Assembly (NCBI GenBank): GCA_021030915.1
Contig: JAGEMR010000021.1
Location: forward strand, 186,001-250,000
Direction: 5' to 3'
Source of the DNA: Astrothelium macrocarpum
Lineage: Eukaryota; Ascomycota; Dothideomycetes; Trypetheliales; Trypetheliaceae
Length of the DNA stretch: 64,000 nt
Position numbers and translations under genes: made by a program. The stretch's first letter is position 1, and every line of letters begins with the position of its first letter. Positions 35,301 through 47,899 of the stretch are shown piece by piece. The notes below the pieces were generated by a model. It saw nothing but the letters and a program-made list of their open reading frames with translations. It had not been told where the DNA came from and ran no database searches.

Positions 35301-37008
35301 TAACACATCCCGCTCACGCCCCCCCTTCTCCGCCTGCGAGGCTGCACCGGCCAAACTACTGCGCAGGCTCGAGTGCCCTTCAGATGTGAGCAGCCAGTAC
35401 ACGCCCTGCTCGTCAGCCCTCTGCGCGCGAAGGATCCGCACCCCTGGAAACCCCGCCGACGTCCAGGCACCGTCGCAAGGACGGTGACGCTGCTGAATCT
35501 TTACGAGCGTTAGCCGACGCTACCAGACAGGCACCAGTTCCGGTGGCAGCTCGACACAAGTCTCAATCGTGGTCACGAACTATGCGTTGGCCGACGTCGC
35601 CGCCAAAAGTACGTACCTGTACTGCTCCCAAGGGTGTAAGCTAGGGAAGCGCAGAACGCTCGGAGATGCTGTCCTGCAATGCCGCTCAACATCACTCTCA
35701 CTGTTCGGCCGGTCCGCCGACCTGAAACGGACATGATGTTCAACCAAAGCCGGTCGACGCTACTCTCTACACACATCAGCCTCTGGCGCATTATTGAAAG
35801 AAAGCAAATTAGCTGACACTGCATGCTGACTACCCAAAAAAGGTGAATTAAGCGCGAGCCAAGGCCAGATATGTAAAATTAGCGGAGCTGGCGCGGCTGA
35901 GCCTCCCTTCATGCAACCCAGCGCGAACGGGGAATTGGTGAAGAAATGGTGCACCGGCCGACGCTCTCTTACCCCACCACGAAAGCGGTGCTGCTTCCGC
36001 GGGTGTGGACGAGTGAGGTTAGCCCTGGCGTAAGGGTTTTGATGGCGCGAAGGATTCACTCTCTCAGCCACCACGGTGTGCCAGGAACATGGGTCAGCTG
36101 GGGAGCCTACTCTTGCAGCCGCAACCGTTCCTTCGCGCACCCATTTGGCTGCAGAGTCGCGAACCCTGCAAGCAAGTCTTGGGGCAACTGAAACGTTGAG
36201 CGAGCGGGAGATCGCGATGCAGGCCCAGGCCGCTGCTGGGAGGAGCCAAACTGGGCCCGCGGCCTTCCTACGTTACGTCGTCCCGAGCTACCCTGATGCG
36301 TGCGCCGTTCGCGACCCCAATCATCCCAAATCTTCTCTCGTCATCGGCTATTATTCCGTGCCGTCGTGGTGTTGTGTCTCTATGGTCGATCGAGACCAGG
36401 CACTGCTCGCATGATAAGCGGTGATCGACCAACCTGAAACTACTGGCCCTTGAGCCTCGAGTGCCTCGACACTTGTCCTTTCGCCGTGCTAGCGTCACAC
36501 GTGGAGAACTGTCAAGCCGCACGGCAGCAACCGAGAGTACAGATGTTCGCTAGCACCTCCAGCTATTCTGATCTTACACACACTAACCTGTGAATGGAGG
36601 ACCGCAGCTCCGGGCGCGTACATGCATTTCGAGCTCCAGGCATCCCTGTCATCCCGGCATCGCGTTGACATGGCTCTGGCATCCAGCGGCATGGGCCCGT
36701 CGACGTCGTCCATGCGCACCACCTGCATACCTGGCAAGTACCCTCGAACTACGCTACCCGCACCTTTATTTTTGTATGCACATATCTGAAAATACGCTAC
36801 TAGTCTCAAGCCTTCCTCTTACCCCACGAGCGCAGGTACCCAATTTCAGGTCCCACCCTAGCGTCAGAGCATGCAGTTTATCTACCTCGTGGATCCCCCT
36901 TCCATTCACGCTTCTCTTTTTCCACTCAAACAGTCTCTCCGCCAATTCCTTTCGAGAGTCCCATTTCATTGGTGCTTCGTATAAGATCTCCGAATCCAAT
37001 CCACTTTC
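32385..37008. other. Long gene-poor stretch upstream of the Myb-like gene
   Basis: 4.6 kb. One weak coding candidate is listed (32982..33311). The part from about 34.8 to 36.8 kb is GC-rich and full of overlapping short frames on both strands without protein-like patterns. Long 5' UTRs are common before fungal transcription-factor genes, so part of this may be leader or promoter. Confidence 0.45.
32982..33311 (+). CDS. Possible small orphan protein, 109 residues
   Basis: Uninterrupted ATG-to-stop frame with ordinary protein composition (IYLLCSLDRIIFLEHTWYDLSQSAF) and no low complexity. Codons are markedly AT-rich at third positions compared with neighbouring genes, which fits either a recently arisen gene, transferred DNA or a chance frame. 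No family recognised and no splice partner found. Confidence 0.25.
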   Translation: MCALIHKDHVNDLTEEHVVSSVGQMIRLLRIRTKSMTRGAYSHTIHIPLKDFVEEKNIYLLCSLDRIIFLEHTWYDLSQSAFMAVCSFLEAWPYPAPRKDNLEVLLDVL

Positions 37009-38276
37009 ATGCCATACTTTCCCATGACTGCCCAAACTGAGCCCTTTCCTGCTTTGCACGGGATGTTCGACCATCACCACCCATCCGCATCGATATCACC
37101 ACCCAGCCTGCTTGACCACCACGGCGTCCTCGATCCAAATCCCATCGCCGACTCGGCGTACGAACATAACGCTGTCTCCGGGCCGCTCATGGATCACGGA
37201 CAGGTATCATCTGCAATGAGCAACGGCACACTCAGTTCCGAGTGGTATCCGCAGTGCACAGTAGGCATGACCCATTTTAGACACCTATGACAAATTCCTG
37301 ACATGTGGCAGCTACCATCCAGCGAAGCTTCGTACGAGAACCCATATCTGACGCCTTACTCGTCTTCCGGGACGGAGCCGTACCCACCATCAACATTGGC
37401 CAGGTCCATTGATTTGCCTCCCATGCCAGTCTTTTCAACGTATGATGGTCAAATTCCGCCACGCCCTCGAAGCAGTCCTAGCACGTTCGGACCCGGCGGC
37501 GACATCGTTTGGCCTACAAATCCCCTTGGTATCAAACACGCAAACACCGAGGATTTTTCCACATCATCTGGTTACTCAACAAGCCAGGCACCTCCAGTCC
37601 GCAGTCAAAGCCCTTATTTTGGCAACTTCGGTGTCTCAGAAATTAGCGCGCCGGTACCTCGGAAATCTTACCCGCCCATTGCCCCAAACCCTATGGGCGT
37701 CTTTGAGAAGACCACCATCAAGCGGTCACGAACGGAAGAGGCAAGCCCAGAAGCCCCTCCAAAACGGAGAAAATCTTCATGCAGCATGACTACTCCGGAA
37801 CTTGGCGAGGAGGATCAGCTGCTCATGCGACTCAAAGAAGAAGAAAATCTCCCGTGGAAAGACATCGCTGCTAGGTTCCAATCAGATCTTGGGAAATCTT
37901 ACCAAGTTCCTGCTCTACAAATGCGCTTCAAACGCCTTCGTGAGCGAATTCGACCATGGACTGACGTCGATATCAACGCACTTCGAATGGCTCACGAATA
38001 TTGGGAGAAGAACAAATTTGACATCATCAGCGCCAAGGTGAGCACTGTAGATGATATGCATTGCGCCACATCGATCCTAACAAATCTTCATAGATGCTTG
38101 AATATGGCGCTGCCGAGAAATGGCCAGCCAAACTTTGTCTCAGAAAATGGCAGGAGATCAACCCAACATACGACAGCTACATGACGCATCCTGGTACAAC
38201 GCCTGCATTTTCCCAAATGTCCACACCTATAGAAGGACCTGGTGGTTACATGCCTCCGTTCCTGCACATGCAGTAA
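37009..38276 (+). CDS. Myb/SANT-like nuclear protein
   Basis: Exons 37009..37260, 37312..38037 and 38094..38276; introns of 51 and 56 nt, 386 residues. The N-terminal two-thirds are His/Pro/Ser-rich and disordered. A basic KRSRTEEASPEAPPKRRK stretch looks like a nuclear localisation signal. Residues ~265-370 form a Myb/SANT-type region: GEEDQLLMRLKEEENLPWKDIAARFQSDLGKSYQVPALQMRFKRLRERIRPWT, then ALRMAHEYWEKNKFDIISAK|MLEYGAAEKWPAKLCLRKWQEI, with regularly spaced Trp residues. Such proteins bind DNA or histone tails; the target genes are unknown. The start at 37009 or 37024 (MTAQTEPF) are both possible. A long gene-poor region lies upstream. Confidence 0.82.
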
Positions 38277-40275
38277 TTGTGCCAGGCTTCTGTGCGCCAT
38301 TTTTTCTGGGGTCTTGTCCAGCCGGCTGCGTCTGTGATTTCAGCTGAAGAAAGAACCCCAAAAAAAACCGGTAACCACTGATGCGAAATGTCTCATATGC
38401 TTTCGTAGTTACGGGACGTTGGGTTCGCGGTGGACCTATCATGCCCATTTACCAGGGCGGGGTTAACTTTTGGCCCCCACGGTAGCCTTGTACATTTTAC
38501 CGAGCATTCATCGTTTTTACTCGGGCTTCTTGTTCATATACCCATCGCTTGACCTATGGCGGACATTGTGCATATCTGGAGTTACAAAATGGGGCGGACT
38601 AAAAAATGGGATTTGTTTTGGAATAACGGACCCCTGTATTATTATGCGACTGTTTCCGGCGTTCATCGATTGCATCTGGATGGGTGCCTGCAAGTTTGCT
38701 CGTCCTTTTTTTTCTTCCCACAATGTCCGCAATACTTTCACTCTTACATCTGCATTCAACGTTGATCAACAAGGCTCTAGCGTCTTTGTTCCGATCACAC
38801 CTCTCGTTCGCATCATGATACCCCACGGTTCAGTCTCCGACAGTATCGAAATCAAGGAGGCTTTTTTTGTTCCATGCTCGAAGCCAATGGCATCGCACGT
38901 AGCAATGTTTGTAAAAGATAGACCATACAGCTAGTGCATCACTCTATATCCTCACATGCGCGTACAACTGTGACGACCAACTGTGCCATCCTTGTTCCCC
39001 ACCTCTCTCGGCCGGCGACTCGCCCGCAGGCAGATGACGATTCATGAAATGGCGTGAAGCAGCTCATTTCGGTGAGGCACAGTGGACAGGCTCATTTCCT
39101 GATGATTATTGACCCGAGTCGAGTCCGGGGGCCGGACTGGGTCAAGCGTTGCTAGATTTGGGCGTGCCGTTGAGGCTGAGCGCCGCTCCCGCTGCGCTTG
39201 GGAAAGCCACGAATTCCTCCGACCTTGCCGTGAAAAAGGCAATCCAGTGCTATTTTCTGCATCGCGATCCTTTCCTTCCCGGGCTGGTAGCACCGCAAGC
39301 TCTGTGACTGACGGAACGGGGCGGAGCACATACCCTCCGCGACTCATACTGCGAGCTTTTGGGTATTCAGGGTTCTGGGGGCTTGGGGCAGAGGACGACT
39401 CGAGTACGATGATATTGCTCGGGTCTGTAGTAGTCGCAAATGAAACGGCGAGGGGTGCAATGAGGCCAAGGGCGTTGATGTGCATCATCATTCGCACGCC
39501 GCATCGCATGACTCTCTCTCTCCCCGAACGGCGATGGCTGCCGAGGGCAAACACCACCCCTTCACGGCACTTTTTGCCTGGGCTGTCCAATACCGGTGCC
39601 CCGACTCCAGATGGCTACAAGCCCCTGTCATACACGCGAGACTGATCGGCCTCCACTAACTACCTACATTAGGCCGTCATCTAGCGAGACACTTTACATC
39701 ATCACCACAGGTCTGCTTCCACCTGGACAGTCGAGCAGACGCTCTTGCAGCTGGCGATCGCCATGCATTTGCGCCCTCGCAAGCTTTGCCCTTGTCTGCG
39801 CAACGCCATGCATCTACGGAACACTGCGCCGTGCACCCAGCAGAGCCAGCCTCGTCGCCCATTTCCCCGCCCCCAAAGCGCTCTCCACGAATGGGCTGCC
39901 CGGCCCCCGGAGACCAGGGGCTGGGCCACATGCTGGCAAGAATTGCTTATCCCCCACCAAAATGCCTGGCGATAGCAATCCGGTGCTGCCTTTGGCTGGT
40001 TCGCATACGCTCTGCCATCTTATCGCTCGATCCCAAACCCGGAATGATAAAATTGCACACTTGGCTCGCGCATGGCGTGGCGCACATGTGTTGCGCTATC
40101 AAGCATTTCCTGAATCAAGGACTAGCTAAGAACCGCTCATTGTCTGTTGTGAAGAGGCGAGGTAGCATCATTGGAATCCAAAGCATCACCGTGGCATCCA
40201 CCGCAACGGTACTGCCCCTGGCCGATCGTCTTTCTCGCACGTTGTGGACAGAACCTAGCAGCGCGGCTGACCAGG
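38277..40275. other. Intergenic
   Basis: 2.0 kb between two plus-strand genes. The 39.0-40.2 kb part is GC-rich with overlapping frames on both strands and no protein-like features. Contains the amine oxidase promoter. Confidence 0.5.
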
Positions 40276-42459
40276 ATGGCTGTACCGGCGATTGGTCGTT
40301 GCGGCATCGCCCTCATCATTATTTTCAATTTTCTTTTGCTTATGAGCTGTGAATGCGTGAATGCAAGCGAAGCTGACAATTTTGCCGAAACACCCGACTT
40401 GAATGGTTCAGCCTGCCGCGAAACAGAGGTGGTGATTCTGTAAGAAGAAATGCCTCTCCCTTTATCCGTCTGATCCAAGATGGCAGAGCTGAGCCAAAGT
40501 GCATGATTTAACTTGAATCGGTAGTGGAGCTGGAGTCGCAGGTATCACAGCTGGGGTAAGCTTGCGCATCCAATACAGCTCTCGAGAGCAAACAATGCTG
40601 TTTTCAGGTCTTACCTGTCGTCGCTTGGCTGTTCTTACTACGTTTCAACCGTCTGACACATTGCGCCGCATTGCAGCAAGCCTTGACCAATCGCTCCATC
40701 AGCGACTTTGTCATTGTAGAGTACAACGACCAAATTGGCGGTCGTGCTGCTCACACGACATTTGGAGCTAAGGGTAAAACATTTACGGTCGAACTTGGCG
40801 CCAATTGGGTAAGCGATTGATGAGATTACTCTATGCGGCCATGACTGACTACGATTTGGAATGCCCTGAGCTGACTATTGCCTCTAGGTTCAGGGACTTG
40901 GGTCTCCCGGAGGACCAGAAAATCCCATCTGGACACTTGTACGTGAACTGTCGAGGCGTCCTCTGATCGGACGAGGCTGAAACTGTCCATCCCTAGGTCC
41001 AAAAGTACAATGTGACAAACACGTACTCTAATTACTCGGATATTCTGACTTACGATGAGACCGGCTCGGCTGATTACAGCGATCTGCTGAACGACTTCGA
41101 TAATGCCTATGCCTTGCTTGAAGAAGATGCTGGCTACATTTTGATTGACAATCTGCAAGACCGCTCTACGAGGGCAGGTTTCAGCCTTGCAGGATGGAAG
41201 CCTATAGACATGCATAGGCAGGCAATTGAATGGTGGGAATGGGGTACGTTCTGCCTTGCAAGGATCTGATTGCTTTACCACCACTCAACCCTACTACCCT
41301 ACTGCATCATGCACTACCATGTGCTTTTCAGCCTCATGAGCCTCGGGTTCCCCGTTACATGTGCTGCACGTGAGCGCTTGATATCATTCAACATCACCTT
41401 GCGTCACTTTTCGAAAATGCAAAAGCGTTGCGAGATTTTGAAACTGACTTTCGATCGCACAAAGATTTTGAGTATGCATACCCCCCGGAAGAATCATCCG
41501 AGGAGTTTGGCATTGTCAATTACAACACGACATTCTACCAGTATAGCGAAGCAAACAATTATGTCTTTGACCAACGTGGGTTCAATACTTTCATCAAGGG
41601 TGAGGCATCTACTTTCCTAGCACACGACGACCCTCGGCTACTTCTCAACACATCAGTAACAAACATCACCCACAAGCCTTCCTCTGTTACTGTACAAACC
41701 CATGATGGTACTTGCATCAAGGCATCGTATGCAATCTGCACATTCTCTCTTGGCGTTCTCCAAAACGATGCGGTAGTATTCGATCCGCCGCTTCCATCGT
41801 GGAAGCGTGAAGCCATCGACACCTTCCAGATGGCCACATACACCAAGATTTTCCTGCAGTTTCCCTACGTTTTTTGGCCTCAAGACACTCAATTCTTCCT
41901 TTATGCGGATCCATTCACCCGTGGCTACTACCCTGTCTGGCAATCCCTCGATGCCCCAGGCTTTCTTCCCGGCTCTGGCATCATCTTCGTCACGGTTGTG
42001 GATCAGCAAGCTTATCGCGCCGAACGCATGTCCGATGATGCCGTTCAAGCCGAAGCCATGGATGTACTCTACAGTATGTTCGGCCGTAGTAATGTGCCGG
42101 ACGCCATCGCCTTCATGTTCCCACGATGGACCAGCACGCCCTGGGCTTACGGTTCCTACTCAAACTGGCCCCCTGGTATGACGCTTGAGATGCATCAGAA
42201 CCTGCGGGCGAATCTCGGACGGCTTTGGTTTGCGGGCGAGGCGACCAGCGCAGAGTACTATGGCTTTCTCCATGGGGCTTGGTTTGAGGGCCAAGCAGTT
42301 GGAGAAGCGCTTGCGACGTGCGTAAGAAATCGCAGCAGCTCGGCCGAGTGTGGAGAAGAGAAGAGGTACGAGGTGCTCCATGGAACTACAGGACCAGGCG
42401 AGTATGGGATTCAGAATGGATGGCAGGTGAGCAGCTTCCAAACAATTGGTGATGTTTAA
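40276..42459 (+). CDS. Secreted FAD-dependent amine (polyamine) oxidase
   Basis: Six exons: 40276..40439, 40525..40555, 40677..40808, 40888..40938, 40997..41243, 41465..42459; 539 residues. A signal peptide (GIALIIIFNFLLLMSC) precedes a Rossmann FAD motif assembled across two splices: EVVIL|GAGVAGITAG|QALTNRSISDFVIVEYNDQIGGRAAHT. Then come ELGANW|VQGLGSPGGPENPIWTL|VQKYNVTNTYSNY and, at the C-terminus, GRLWFAGEATSAEYYGFLHGAWFEGQAVGEAL, the flavin-binding end of monoamine/polyamine oxidases. The family oxidises amines such as spermine and spermidine, releasing an aldehyde, ammonia or an amine, and H2O2. The secretory signal suggests action outside the cell or in the vacuole. The 221-nt last intron is the least certain junction, but EWWEWDFEYAYPPEE restores family sequence. 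Confidence 0.88.
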
Positions 42460-45400
42460 GTGAGCGGTGAGCTTGAGCCGGACCCTGGGGATTCTTAGGC
42501 GAGCAAAGGATGCCTGACGCAGGTGAGATGGTAGGATTGAGGGTTCGGACGATCTCATCATTCTGTGACAAGGGATCAGATAAAAACTGAAAATGTGCCG
42601 ACTGGGAAGGATGAGCTGCACAGAATCAGGCAAGTGCAATTCCGCCTTTACGTAGATGCGGTGCCATACCTCAAGTTTGCCTTCTCGGTACACACGCGAG
42701 CAGAAAGATATCAACCCCCCGTAACGTTCTGCATATGTAGCTCAATTATTACGTATGTGCGTCAATATTGGGAAGTAAAGTAACGATGGAGAAGCCGGTT
42801 TGTGATTCTGGTTAAGCAGCGGCGAATTTACATCCTGCTACCTTGGCGTGCTAGCTCGTCGCATAAGCGGATTCAAGAGCAAACGGAAGAGACCAGATGA
42901 TCGACATAATATCGTGCAGCCTCAGGCTTGCAACACGCACTTCTCGTGATACCCTCCTGCTCCTCTGTCCCTGGTTGTGGATCAGTCTGCCTTTCGGCCG
43001 AGTGATACCCCAAAAAGGAAGCTCTATCTTCAAAATGAGTACGGCGAGTACTGCATCATGAAACCCATCTGGCTGTGACGCGCTGTGCGTATATTAGCGT
43101 GCGATAACGTTCTAGCCATACGAAATGATCCGAATGCAAGTAATGCCTACCTGTCACAGAGATTGCGCAAGTACCGACGGAGCAGGCGCAGATGAAGCTA
43201 CCACTCTTCTATCTACTCTCCCAACACTGCAGCCCTATAACGGGTGATTATCAAACATGCGGCAGACACCCTGAACTGGCATAAGATCTAAAATCCATCT
43301 ATCGCTTCTCAAAACCAAGGCGTGTCATTTTAGCGGCCTTTTGCTTGAATTAGTCGTTGGAAATTTTAGGTGTTTTTGCAGTCAAGCCGAGTCATGGATT
43401 GTGCATAAATACGAATCAGGAACAGGCCACAGAGCCCCCAGTCGATTCTCATGACGAAGCCTGAATGCGGCGGAGAGGCTCTTCAGGTGTACTAGATCCA
43501 TGGCTCGCACCGGTATATTGCTGATGAGAGCTGACTCGGATAAAATCCGAGATCAGGCAACAGGGACCGTAATTCCCAAAGGGAAGGGATCGACATGTTC
43601 CATCAGAATCGCCTTAGAGGCATGACGATAATGGATCGCTTGCGAAATGAGGAGGCGATGTCTGACTTGTCATTCATACCCAATGTTGAGTCGAAGTTTG
43701 GTACGTGTCCTAACTGCCTGGGGGCGGCACGGGAAGGCCTGCAGGGCAAGCTACTTTTACCGTTGACCAATCATAAACTCGGATATAAACGATCTTTCTG
43801 GTACTACCGGTCGTATTTGCATCTTCTTCCAGCCATGCTCTCCCCCTCATCCATCAACGCCCTTCGTGCCTCCCCCAGCGCCGCGACCCCAACCGACTCC
43901 TAATCCCTCTTATGAGTCGGAATGTTTCGATCCGGCAAAGGAGCGTTGGACCTCTCTAAAGGCATGTGCATGAACTTACCCCTGACCAACGAATCTCCCA
44001 ATCACAATTGCCAAACAAAGTAGCACGAAGTGGATCAAGAGCCTAAGATCCAAAGGTAGCAAAGCTTGCAAGATGTTCGGTAGAACCCCCGGTCCGTCCA
44101 TCGATAGCAGCGGATCCGCTGTCTGTCAGTCAATCAGAGGCTTTTTGTGGAACTGAAAGCAGGCTGCGAACGCGTCGCGGTTCCGCTGTATGGTAGAGTC
44201 TGGCAGTCAATCGCGAAGAGTACTTCTGAAGTCTCGTTTCTGTACAAAAGTCCTTTTCGTAGAGAGCACACTCTTCTCATCAACACAGTACGGGGTTTGG
44301 CTACACCCCCAACTTGAAGCCCTCCGGTTCCACTTTGAGTTTGTTTGACCTGGATCCGGGTCTCACATGGGCAATGAGTGCGACTGAGCTACGACCTACG
44401 GGGACAATTCGAGACAATAGAGAGCTGATATGGTAGCTTCCTGGGCATTGCCTGGTACGCCTTGAATCTGGCACCGGAAAACATCTTTATGCTCATACTA
44501 CGATCAGCTCTAGGTCTTAGATCCATGTACGGAATACATAGGTATTGGCCACATAGGAAGAATTTGCTCTCTTTCATAATTAGTTGACCAAGTGGATCGG
44601 TGAAGACTTTCATGAATTTCATTTATGCATTTGCTTTTCATGTTTGATCCCAAAGTCATCACTCATCACGACATTGCACAGCAATACCTGTATTGACAGC
44701 CACCAAACCCGAAACTGCAACAAGTGATCCATGGCAACATAACAACACCGTTTTGTTCCATAGTGTTGCCAACGCTTTCAGCTTTGCCTTGCTATTACCC
44801 TTGTTGACACTTCGTTGGCAAACGTGTGGGCAATGTCTAGAGGAAGAACAGTAGGGACATCTGGCAACTGGCTCGAGGAATATATCAGTCCGAGCCAATC
44901 CATCATCTCGTCTCCCAGCTGTGTGGAAGCCCCGAGGATGCTTGAGGTGATCTCTGGACAGTTGAGCGAGTGTGGGCGAAGAAAAAAATCTAACGATATA
45001 TCCCAGAGTAAAATATTTACCATGGACATAACATTGTGAAAGGAACAGTCGAAGACTGAGCAAAATGGGGTTGCAGGAGTAGGATGGGCAGAGGGAGAAA
45101 GAGAATGACTAAAATAAGGATCTTGATGGTTATTGAAGCTAGAGGGAGGGAATATAATTGACCAAAGAAAAGAGACTGTTGACCACAATACCGGACCTCT
45201 TTGCGAATATGGGTCTGACTATGAAGCAGCTGTCATCGTCACCGATCGGTACTAGATTACAGCTGCATTCTTGATGATGATTCCAGGTTGCAATTAATGA
45301 GGAAATGTTAAGAAGCCGGTGCTCAATGGGTCAAGTAAGACAGGGAATGTCGAAAGATGAGGAAATTACATGGAATGGCACCGTGCAAGCCACGATTTGG

Positions 45401-45770
45401 AGAAATCAATTAGGTTGGGTAGTGAACCCGATATTCGACCTTGTAGGGACGGCTGCTTTCACGAATTGCATCTCTATTGAAACCATGGACGGCCCAATCC
45501 TCTTAACACTGCTCTCGAGGAGGACGAAAGACTTCCTGGCCCTCACCATCGCGATTAAAAAAACAGGCTCTCTGCAACATTTACTTTGTGTTGAGGCCGT
45601 GTTACCCATCACCACATACGCTGCTAATACTGATTTTGATCCATTCTGACTAGAGCAGAGGCAACGATAGACCATTGTGAGGGGACAACGCGCGTGCAAG
45701 CGACGAATATGGAAGAGCCTCTTATGCTCATCCGCCCCATCTACATCATTATTCCATGTATTTAGGAGAC
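42460..45770. other. Gene-poor stretch
   Basis: 3.3 kb. It contains a tRNA-like fragment at about 44.35 kb (rejected) and a minus-strand open region at 44.6-45.2 kb (NCPEITSSILGASTQLGDEMMDW...) with a plausible intron that I could not resolve into a full gene. No repeats recognised. Confidence 0.45.
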
Positions 45771-47899
45771 TCAGAACAAATCTGTCATGGCTCCATGGCT
45801 TGCATCCCCCACCAAGGCTTCATACTTGGCCAACGTTCCTCTTGTCACCATCCTTTTCGGCCGTCTCCACTCTTTTAGTCTCCTTTCCAATTCTTCCTCC
45901 GACACATCTACATCAATCCGATTCTTCTCCGCGTCGATCGTCACCTTATCTCCCTCTTTCACCAACGCGATTGGGCCACCTACCGCTGCCTCAGGAACGA
46001 CGTGCCCGACGATAAACCCGTGGCTAGCCCCTGAGTAACGCCCATCCGTTACCAGCGCCAAGTTTGTTAAACCCGCGCCCATAATCACGGCTGATGCCTT
46101 GAGCTGCTCTGGCATGCCTGGCCCACCCTTGGGGCCCTCGTACCGCACAATCAGGACGAGATTTTCGTCGCGTGGGATCTGTCCCGCGTTCAATGCCGCA
46201 CTCAGGGCGTGCTCCTTGTCGAAGACGCGCGCTCGCCCCGTGAATTGGAGGCCTTCTTTGCCTGTGATCTTTGCCACGGCACCACCGGGTGCGAGGTTGC
46301 CGCGTAGAATCTCAATGTGGCCCGTCGGTTTGATAGGCTGGTCAAGGGTGCGGATGATCTCGTTGCCGGCGGGTAGCGAGGGGAAAGATGCGATATTTTC
46401 GGCAAGAGTACGGCCTGTGACGGTTGTGATACCGCCGTCGAGGAGACCTGCGGCGACAAGCAATTTCATGACGGAAGGGACGCCCCCGATCTCGTACAGA
46501 TCGGCCATGTAGTATTTCCCACTCGGAGCGAGGTTGGCGATGAAGGGGACCTTTCGACTCACGCGCTGGAAGTCATCGAGGGTTAGATCCACTCCAGCAG
46601 TGCCGGCCATGGCGAGCATATGTAGAACGCCGTTGGTGGAGCCACCGAGTGCTGATATTTACTTAATTACCTTAGACTTTCAAAACTGGTTCCAACATAC
46701 CCATCATCATCACCATGGCATTCTCGAAGGAACGCTTGGTGAGAAGGTCGCGTGGACAGATGTTCCTCTCCATGCAGGTCTTGATTGCTTCGGCGACTTT
46801 CTGACATTCGCGCATCTTTGCTGGAGACGTTGCTGGAGTGCTACTGGAGCCTGGAAGACTAAGGCCAAGAGCCTCGATAGCAGTTGCCATTGTGTTGGCG
46901 GTGTACATTCCACCACACGCTCCAGGTCCAGGACAAGCGTTCCTTTCGATGTCACGTAAAATCTCCTCCTTGGTTTGCTCAGGTCTGTCCGGATTGGAAA
47001 GAGTATCGAAGAGATATGCTCCATGGGCTTCTAAGCTCGTTGCGATATTGATCGGTTTTCGGAGGAGGTTGCTGTATCCTGGCATAATAGTCCCGCCATA
47101 TATCATGATGGAGGGTCGATTATGTCGAGCGAAGCCCATGATACAACCTGGCATGTTTTTGTCACAGCCTGGAATAGCTATGCAGGCATCGTGATATTGA
47201 GCACAAGTAGTAGTTTCTACGCTATCTGCTATTATTTCACGGGTCTGTAATGAGAACCTCATGCCTGGTTATTATTTTTTTTTAGCATCATTAGCTTTAC
47301 TGAAGCGGTCTTGATCTGGAATTCACCTTCATTCCCCATGGTGATGGCATCAGAAACACCTATGGTGTTGTATTGCCATGCTAGCATTCCTTGCTTTGAG
47401 ACAGATTCCTTGACTGTTCTTCCTAGGTCAAGCACTGCTTACATTAACGAAAAGATTACTTGAAATTGCTTGCAATATCGTAATGAAGGGGCCCTTGGCA
47501 TTCATGATGAGGTCTTTATTCAAATGACTTACAATGCATGCTATGCAAGAGCATCAGTAGTGATAGGGAATTCGACAACGGGAGAAAAAGGCTTACTTGC
47601 ACGGGTTTCCTTCCCACCACACAGATGCTATGCCTACATGGGGAGCATTTTTCATAGTCTGCTCATCGGGTACTCCCGCAGCGTAAAGCATAGACTATAC
47701 AATTGGTTAATGATTGGTCCCGATCGAATCATGGAAGTGCTACCTGAGCTGCTGGATAATCATGGTCTTTGGTGAGGGTTGACGAAAACTTGTTAAGGGC
47801 TGGTTGGCCGTTCCGAGTAGTCCCTACGGGCAAGTGAGGAAATTCAAGATATCTCGGTTCTTCTGGTTCCCACTGCTTCTGAACGTTATGGAATTCCAT
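45771..47899 (-). CDS. Dihydroxy-acid dehydratase (ILV3/EDD family), no mitochondrial presequence
   Basis: Six exons: 47744..47899, 47597..47694, 47533..47540 (8 nt), 47327..47434, 46701..47264, 45771..46651; 604 residues. Spliced text is standard DHAD: KDHDYPAAQ|SMLYAAGVPDEQTMKNAPHVG, WWEGNPCN|MHLLDLGRTVKE, WQYNTIGVSDAITMGNEG|MRFSLQ. Iron-sulfur cluster Cys are in GNPCN, PGCDKNMPGC and ACPGPGACGG. The C-terminal signature is LVTDGRYSGASHGFIVGHVVPEAAVGGPI. DHAD makes the 2-keto acids of valine and isoleucine. The reading frame begins MEFHNVQKQWEPEEPRYLEF, acidic and without an amphipathic Arg-rich leader, and a stop lies just upstream. It therefore may be a cytosolic paralogue rather than the canonical mitochondrial Ilv3. 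Fungi often have several DHAD-like genes, some dehydrating sugar acids. Confidence 0.87.

Noticed and set aside
44345..44410. tRNA-like sequence on the minus strand (TAGCTCAGTCG, then an anticodon-like hairpin).
   Set aside because: A box A-like motif is present, but there is no D-stem partner, no TTCRA T-loop/box B, the loop lacks U33, and no acceptor stem can be drawn. At best a degraded tRNA fragment.
40276..47899. Amine oxidase, DHAD and the intervening region as a possible secondary-metabolite or resistance cluster.
   Set aside because: No core biosynthetic enzyme (PKS, NRPS, terpene synthase), transporter or cluster regulator was seen between or beside them.
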